A stretch of 64,000 nucleotides of DNA from Micropterus salmoides (lineage: Eukaryota; Chordata; Actinopteri; Centrarchiformes; Centrarchidae). A program made the translations under genes and the position numbers. Positions 58,140 through 64,000 of the stretch are shown one piece after another. Position 1 is the first letter of the stretch. Each line of letters starts with the position of its first letter. The notes beneath the pieces are model-generated. The model searched no databases. It saw only the letters and a program-made list of their open reading frames with translations, and was not told the origin of the DNA. The stretch covers positions 22,921,000-22,984,999 of the forward strand of contig NW_024040040.1 in NCBI RefSeq assembly GCF_014851395.1. The letters run 5' to 3'.

Positions 58140-59773
58140 CAGTGGGTACGGAAAGTATTCAGACCCCTTTAAATTTTTCACTCTTTGTTTCATTGCAGCC
58201 ATTTTCCAAAAATCAAAAAAGTTCATTTTATTTCTCAGTAATGTACACTCAGCACCCCATCTTGACAGAAAAAAAACAAATGTAGAAATGTTTGCAAATT
58301 TATTAAAAAAGAAAAACTGAAATATCACATGGTCATAAGTATTCAGACCCTTTGCTCAGTATTTAGTAGAAGCACCCTTTTGATCTAATACAGCAATGAG
58401 TCGTTTTGGGAAAGATGCAACAAGTTTTTCACATCTGGATTTGGGTATCCTCTGCCATTCCTCCTTGCAGATCCTCTCCAGTTCTGTCAGGTTGGATGGT
58501 AAACGTTGGTGGACAGCCATTTTCAGGTCTCTCCAGAGATGCTCAATTGGGTTTAAGTCAGGGCTCTGGCTGGGCCATTCAAGAACAGCCACGGAGTTGT
58601 TGTGAAGCCACTCCTTCGTTATTTTAGCGGTGTGCTTAGGGTCATTGTCTTGTTGGAAGGTAAACCTTCGGCCCTGTCTGAGGTCCAGAGCACTCTGGAA
58701 AAGGTTTTCGTCCAGGATATCCCTGTACTTGGCCGCATTCATCTTTCCCTCGATTGCAACCAGTCGTCCTGTCCCTGCAGCTGAAAAACACCCCCACAGC
58801 ATGATGCTGCCACCACCATGCTTCACTGTTGAGACTGTATTGGACAGGTGATGAGCAGTGCCTGGTTTTCTCCACACATACTGCTTAGAATTAAGGCCAA
58901 AAAGTTCTATCTTGGTCTCATCAGACCAGAGGATCTTATTTATCACCATCTTGGAGTCCTTCAGGTGTTTTTTAGCAAACTCCATGCGGGCTTTCATGTG
59001 TCTTGCACTGAGGAGAGGCTTCCGTCGGGCCACTCTGCCATAAAGCCCCGACTGGTGGATTGCTGCAGTGATGGTTGACTTACTACAACTTTCTCCCATC
59101 TCCCGACTGCATCTCTGGAGCTCAGCCACAGTGACCTTTGGGTTCTTCTTTACCTCTCTCACCAAGGCTCTTCTCCCCCGATAGCTCAGTTTGGCCGGAC
59201 GGCCAGCTCTAGGAAGGGTTCTGGTCGTCCCAAACGTCTTCCATTTGAAGATTATGGAGGCCACTGTGCTCTTAGGAACCTTAAGTGCAGCAGAAATTTT
59301 TTTGTAACCTTGGCCAGATCTGTGCCTTGCCACAATTCTGTCTCTGAGCTCTTCAGGCAGTTCCTTTGACCTCATGATTCTCATTTGCTCTGACATGCAC
59401 TGTGAGCTGTAAGGTCTTATATAGACAGGTGTGTGGCTTTCCTAATCAAGTCCAATCAGTATAATCAAACACAGCTGGACTCAAATGAAGGTGTAGAACC
59501 ATCTCAAGGATGATCAGAAGAAATAGACAGCACCTGAGTTAAATATGAGTGTCACGGCAAAGGGTCTGAATACTTATGACCATGTGATATTTCAGTTTTT
59601 CTTTTTTAATAAATTTGCAAAAATTTCTACATTTCTGTTTTTTTCTGTCAAGATGGGGTGCTGAGTGTACATTACTGAGAAATAAAATGAACTTTTTTGA
59701 TTTTTGGAAAATGGCTGCAATGAAACAAAGAGTGAAAAATTTAAAGGGGTCTGAATACTTTCCGTACCCACTG
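58140..59773 (-). mobile_element. Tc1-like transposon Tc1-B, complete, 1634 bp
   Basis: The ends CAGTGGGTACGG and CCGTACCCACTG are flanked by TA (58138-58139, 59774-59775). Long inverted repeats of about 200 bp carry outer and inner direct-repeat motifs (AAAGTATTCAGACCCC and TAAGTATTCAGACCC). The element has an intact transposase on the minus strand and nothing nested in it. The arms differ only in a few bases and short indels. Confidence 0.95.
58356..59396 (-). CDS. Tc1-like DD34E transposase, 346 aa, intact
   Basis: The N-terminal helix-turn-helix region contains LRDRIVARHRSGQGYKKIS and the linker RAGRPAKLSYRGRRAL (about residues 63-78). The catalytic residues are D159 (LWSDETKIELFG), D250 (FQQDNDPKHTAK) and E285 (SPDLNPIEHLW), with 34 residues between the last two. 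VKHGGGSIMLWGCF is the glycine-rich segment. Start ATG at 59396; a second ATG follows four codons later. The length fits the family and there are no stops, so the enzyme may be functional. It is a separate Tc1 lineage from Tc1-A: the inverted repeats are different and the proteins only moderately alike. Confidence 0.96.
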   Translation of the reverse strand: MSEQMRIMRSKELPEELRDRIVARHRSGQGYKKISAALKVPKSTVASIIFKWKTFGTTRTLPRAGRPAKLSYRGRRALVREVKKNPKVTVAELQRCSREMGESCSKSTITAAIHQSGLYGRVARRKPLLSARHMKARMEFAKKHLKDSKMVINKILWSDETKIELFGLNSKQYVWRKPGTAHHLSNTVSTVKHGGGSIMLWGCFSAAGTGRLVAIEGKMNAAKYRDILDENLFQSALDLRQGRRFTFQQDNDPKHTAKITKEWLHNNSVAVLEWPSQSPDLNPIEHLWRDLKMAVHQRLPSNLTELERICKEEWQRIPKSRCEKLVASFPKRLIAVLDQKGASTKY

Positions 59774-60530
59774 TACATTCTGTGTACCACAGTGCTCTAA
59801 AATTTAGAACTCTGGCTCCCGTACTCATTGTACTCTTCATGTTTTGGTAGACTGGCAATCACTACGTCTACGCAGACAACTTCATTTCTATATTTTTGTT
59901 TACAAGGTCATGCTGGGTAAAATCTCCTGACACAGACCTCCAGCTTCAACTACATTCCACCAGGTGGCTTACTAGGTTCCATGGGTTTGCACTGAGCAGG
60001 GGGAAAAAGCCTTCTCCTATTTTGCTCCCTGGGCTTGGAATAATCTGCAGAGCACAATTGAATGATCTAGTCCCCTTGGAACAATGTAAAGCCATGTTAA
60101 AAGTCAGTGTAACTGAGCAATGCAACTGCCTTATCTGAGCTGGGTTTAGTCCATTCCTTGTGTGTTTTGCGGTCTTCCCTGTCTGCTGTTTTATTTATTT
60201 CTATTTAAAGTGTAACTGGTGTGCTATCTTGGCTGGAGAGTGGACTCCCTTCTTTTCTCTTTACACCAGGTCACTCAGCTCAGTTATTCACTCACATGGC
60301 TTTTCCTACCACAGCTTTAGTGATGACCCTCAAATAATTCTGTCTTTCAGCCTATTTTTGCACTACCCTCATCACCACTATAACCAAGTCTTTCTGTTTG
60401 CACTATCATTTAAAACACTCTTATTAAACATATTGTATATAGTTGTGTACTATTTCTATTCACTTATTTCTCATTTCACCATTTTAATTCTACTTCATTC
60501 TAACCTTTGCACCTTATTTTAGTGTTCTAG
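59774..60530 (+). pseudogene. Fossil LINE C-terminus (L2/Rex-type), heavily decayed
   Basis: Around 59900-60130 frames mixed by indels give EKAFSYFAPWAWNNLQ, LNDLVPLEQ and KAMLKVS. This is the ending seen in many fish LINE reverse transcriptases (FSY-AP-WN-LP...). An AT-rich 3' UTR-like stretch follows to about 60530. Too old to classify. Confidence 0.45.
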
Positions 60531-61119
60531 TGTTTACTCACTACTTGAATCTGCTCACCTTGCTTTTCACATCAGTTCTTTTTTCCCCCCATACTTACAC
60601 ATCTCTGGTCTCTTACTGCAAACACACCAGCGTGCCCCGCCTCTTCCTGTCTCTCTCTACTTGTATGTGTCCGCACTGCTGACTTTCTCCATCAGCAGGG
60701 TGTTTTATAAAGTCACTTAAAAGACACAGAACTCCTCTTCTGGATTTTTTTTTGTTTTCACAGCAGCAGGTGCACCACATGTGCAGGAGGCTTGATAAAG
60801 ACGTAGCCTGTTGAAACAATCAAAACCAACGTGGTACTGAATGACATCTGCATTGATGTGTTCACTGTCCAATGTTGCTTTCCCTGGTTCGTGCTTGTAA
60901 AATAGCCACTGTGTAATTAAAGTCTACACGAGAAACCTTGATATTGTTTTTACAGTTTTATCCGCTTCCAAGAAGTGGACAAAAATACTGTTTAAACATA
61001 CTGATATTTCACAGGTATAATTTTTACCATGCTCACTTAAAGTGTTAGCATACTAACATTTGTTAATTAGCACTAAACACAAAGTCCAGCTGAGGCTGAT
61101 GGGAATAGCATTAGTTCTA
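60531..61119. other. prkx intron, nothing recognised
   Basis: Unique-looking DNA between a fossil LINE and a SINE. Confidence 0.5.
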
Positions 61120-61408
61120 ATGTAAATGTAAATGCTCCGTACTTGTATAGCGCCTTTCTAGTCTTTTTGACCACTCAAAGCGCTTTTACACTACATCTGC
61201 ATTCACCATTCACACACATTTATACACTAAGCCTAAGTGCTCAAACAGAAACTAATATTCACACACATTCGTACACTGGCAGAACAGCCGCCAGGGGCAA
61301 TTCGGGGTTCAGTATCTTGCCCAAGAACACTTCGAAATGCAGCCTGGGGGAGCCGGGATTGAACCGCCAACCTTCCGATTAATGGCCAACCCGCTCTACC
61401 ACCTGAGC
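61120..61408 (-). mobile_element. tRNA-derived SINE with L2-like 3' tail
   Basis: On the minus strand the head GCTCAGGTGGTAGAGCGGG (box A) and GCGGTTCAATCCCGG (box B) is tRNA-like. A central block GTGTTCTTGGGCAAGATACTGAACCCC follows, and the tail AAAGCGCTTTGAGTGGTC, AAGACTAGAAAGGCGCTATAC ends near ATTTACATT. The GCGCTATA tail resembles the L2 3' end, consistent with mobilisation by L2. This architecture matches V-SINE-type fish SINEs. Confidence 0.8.
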
Positions 61409-62300
61409 ATGTTGAGCATGGTTCTGAAGGTATTTAGTCATTACCTTATAAACAAAGTACTGACAAACTGAAACTCTTCATTGACTGACATCAATGAGTG
61501 AAATGCTGGGTCACAGAATATCACATGGTGTGTCCTTGAAACAAAGTCAATCTTAGCCTTGAAGCCTGTTCTCCCACACTGCCAATAATTATTAATCATG
61601 AGCGATGGGAAACATTAGAATAAACCAGAGTGCTAAAATGGATCAACGTCATTGTTTTTCATCTCCAACAATGGTTCCCATTTACAGATTCATTTGTCAC
61701 AGCTCTGCAGTATCCAATAAACACAATGAATAGATTTCCCACACTGAGACAATAACAGCAGTATGATTAATTGGATAATTCCTCTGTTCCATGTACACAG
61801 GCTCCTCCAGTTCCCTGCTCTCAGCACTCACTTTGTCTTGCAGGGCTGTTATGTTGGATTGCATCACTAGTGTACAGGTGTTCCTGTTAATGTGTCCATC
61901 CCCTGTGCGTCTATCAAGTTGTTTTCAGAGATGATCATCATGTTTATTCCAGTCACGTGGAGAGATGCTCAAAGCTTTCACTGTCTGGGCTTCATAGAGG
62001 AATGTTTTTGTGTGTGTGTGTGTGTTGAGAAATTCTTTCTGCAGAGTTTCTGTGATCTGTCAGACAGGGCTAACTTCTCAGATGTGTTGCACACAGCAGC
62101 AGATCTCACCCTGTTACCATCCACACAACAACAACATTGTAGATAAACTGTGTCTTGTTTTTGTGAAATGGCTAAAATCTAGATGCTCTTTAACAGCTAC
62201 TTTCCCTCACTTGCTCTGGAGATGGAGAGTGCCCCCCCCCCCCCCCCCCGATGTTTTAAATGGGTTGAGTGTGGTATATCCTGTTCACTGCAGCACTTAC
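61409..62300. other. prkx intron next to the activation-loop exon
   Basis: No repeat family recognised except short GT (about 62010) and a poly(C) run. Confidence 0.5.
62232..62249. repeat. Poly(C) run
   Basis: Eighteen consecutive C bases, 52 bp downstream of the exon in the transcript direction. A likely place for sequencing length errors. Confidence 0.9.
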
Positions 62301-62420
62301 CCAGCCAGCATTTCAAAGATGAGGATGCCCAGAGCCCACCAGTCTACTGCCCGGCCGTGACCTTTGCTTTGGATGACTTCAGGAGCCAGGTACTCGGGAG
62401 TGCCACACAGAGTCCAGGTC
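62301..62420 (-). CDS. prkx: prkx exon with activation loop and APE motif
   Basis: 120 bp: one base completing an arginine codon, 39 codons and two bases of a split glycine. The acceptor is TGATCAG|GACC and the donor GG|GTAAGT. It encodes TWTLCGTPEYLAPEVIQSKGHGRAVDWWALGILIFEMLA. The threonine in TLCGTPEYLAPE is the activation-loop phosphorylation site of PKA-type kinases. APE and DWWALG are subdomains VIII and IX. IQSKGHGRAVDWWALG is typical of PRKX. The exons for the ATP-binding lobe and the HRD/DFG catalytic loop lie to the right of the window. Confidence 0.95.
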
Positions 62421-64000
62421 CTGATCAGAGAGAGAGGGACAGAAGGGGCCAAACATGTTTACAACACAGCAATGCTTAAAGGTCCTTTACTCACATTTGG
62501 AGAGAATATGCTCTATTTCCATGAGGTTTTATCTACTATCTATGAGCCACATGTTAAAGGTTGTGCTTAAATATAAGATGATGAATCCATTGGTTGAGGA
62601 CTATGTATTTTGATAATCAATAAATCATTAAAGTTACTTATCAAACACAAAGCAAACATTGCCTGGGTGCAGTTTCTCCAATGTGAGAATTAGCTTGATT
62701 CTCTATTTTAATCGCTGTCGATAGAATATCTTTGGCTTTTGGATTGTTGATTGGACAACATGCACATGAAATATTCCCATGTCAGGCAGGTCGTTCCAGA
62801 AGTGAGGGGCCCTGAATGCAAAGGACTGGAATCATCAATAAAGACCTACTCTAATCTCCAATCTCAGGCTGCACTCTGGATCATAGGGGCTTAGTTGGTC
62901 AGAAAGATAGCCAGGAACCATCCTGCTACGTGCCTTAAAGATGAGAAAAACAATCTTAAAATCTATAATAAAGTGTACAGGCAACCAAAGAAGAGATGCT
63001 ATGATGAAGGTTATATTGGATCTTGTGAGTTGTGTCGCTGCAGCATTCTGAAGCAGTCCAAACTGGGACAGGCTGTACTGACTCAGGCAGTACATACCTT
63101 CTATTGTCATTAAGCTTCAGGATTGAGTCTTTTTAACCTGTCACCAGCAATCATAGTCAAGCAAATAAAAATAAGTCACCATACTGAAAAATGAATCAAT
63201 AGAATTAAAAGAGATTGAAATTTGGTTGTGCAAACATGTTTAGTGCTTGCTGGACTGACAATACTTTACTACACACATGCATGCTCTCTGATTATCTTGT
63301 AATGATTTTTAAATCTAACTTAACTAAAAACAAGCAAGTTAAACCTGCAAGTACAATAAACTGCCAGGAACACATACACTTCAAAAGACTTGGTAAGATG
63401 GACAATTTTTAGAGAGCATCACCACTGTAAAAGCATGTTGCTCACATTAATATGTAATGTTTAGGACCCCCCTTCTGCCTATGAAAAATAAAAGCAGCTT
63501 CCACATTGTCAGTTGTCAGTGTGTTTGACAGGTGATAAGTGATAGCCTCTGCTCACTCTGTATACATCTGTACACTACACACTGTATGTACAAACAGACT
63601 CCAGGTCACAAGGAAGACAACACCCTTGGGGAATGTGATCTACCTGTGTCACCTGACCCAACTGTGTGTTCTTTTATAGTACTATGAGGGATATAGGACC
63701 TCTGTGTGGACAAGGGGTAATAGATCTGTTTATGCCCGTCAGTACTGGCTGAACGGCCGCAGGATGAAAGTGTAATGAGGGCCAGTCCTAATCCAAGTAT
63801 TAGACAGTAAGTAAAGGATGCCTGGCGAGCGTGAACAACAACAGGAAGTCTAAAGCAGATTATTTGCCTCTGGCTCTCCATCCTCCTGGCTGACAGAGCA
63901 GCGGATTGACACTGCGTAACAAACATGCACAGTGTTCTCTGTGAAAGCCACTTGTCCTCTGATGAAGAGCACTTGGCCCGGCACCAGCCTTTCATAGCCT
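62421..64000. other. prkx intron, with a fossil LINE
   Basis: No further prkx exon is recognised up to the right edge. The only identifiable feature is a decayed LINE near 62780-63080. The long minus-strand open frame near the right edge has no recognisable domain. Confidence 0.55.
62780..63080 (-). pseudogene. Fossil L2-type LINE, reverse transcriptase C-terminus
   Basis: On the minus strand: FGLLQNAAATQLTRS, LLWLPVHFIIDFKIVFLIFKA and VPGYLSDQL, followed after a stop by FAFRAPHFWNDLPDMG. It aligns by eye with the L2 ending QLIQNAAARVLTGT, LHWLPVKSRIEFKI and PLLWNQVP, but is strongly diverged. Confidence 0.65.

Noticed and set aside
61120..61408. Possible tRNA gene (box A and box B visible on the minus strand)
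   Set aside because: The acceptor stem is not closed and the tRNA-like part runs into a SINE body and L2-like tail. The same applies to the head at 40441-40589.
63606..63995. 129-codon minus-strand frame at the window edge as a further prkx exon
   Set aside because: No kinase motif (the preceding exon should contain DFG), no suitable splice sites matching phase; treated as intron.

Overview
This window is a stretch of teleost fish genome. The only host gene I can support is prkx (cAMP-dependent protein kinase family, AGC group), which lies on the minus strand. Five exons are visible, running right to left: 62301-62420, 36707-36802, 33049-32992, 15376-15299 and 13758-13633. They join in phase with GT-AG junctions and encode the C-terminal half of the kinase, from the activation loop (TWTLCGTPEYLAPE) to the C-terminal EIFKNF and a TGA stop. 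The N-terminal half lies beyond the right edge. The fish assignment rests on the repeat content: L2 LINEs ending in (ATTGA)n, a Rex1/Babar-like LINE, Penelope-like elements with a GIY-YIG domain, DD34E Tc1 transposons, tRNA SINEs of the type common in fish, and long CA repeats.

Almost everything else is mobile or repetitive DNA, much of it nested.
(1) 1-8.3 kb, downstream of prkx: head-to-tail copies of a large non-coding repeat, here called repeat X, with a period near 3.93 kb. The third copy carries a 722-bp solo LTR.
(2) 8.3-13.6 kb: mostly single-copy DNA with an L2 tail and a long CA repeat.
(3) 13.6-33 kb, last introns of prkx: a TTA-flanked Harbinger-like element was entered by a Tc1 element, which was entered by a nearly full-length L2 with ORF1 and ORF2. 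Next come a G-rich block, a 16-unit minisatellite that forms one end of repeat X, further X copies including a fold-back form, and a second L2.
(4) 33-41.6 kb: a diverged relative of X holding an L2 tail, then an AT-rich region with a recurring GTCAACCCTGTTACC motif that holds an L2 tail, an inverted Penelope pair and a SINE.
(5) 41.75-55.57 kb: one dead Tc1 element opened up by a Rex1-like LINE (itself carrying a 3.1-kb unclassified insertion and an X copy) and by an L2 (itself carrying a TTAA-flanked DNA element).
(6) 55.6-64 kb: a Penelope fragment, an intact 1634-bp Tc1 element, fossil LINE pieces, a SINE and the 62.3-kb exon.

The genes do not form an operon or pathway. One kinase gene is stretched over nearly 50 kb by transposons. 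The most interesting points are: (a) repeat X modules each carry a full match to the vertebrate CTCF core consensus, ten perfect copies in the window; (b) L2 ORF1 and ORF2 share one reading frame separated by a single TGA, with no ATG before the ORF2 endonuclease; (c) insertion orders can be read from intact target-site duplications and empty-site paralogues. All calls are from reading the sequence; no database or alignment was run, so family names for transposons are tentative.
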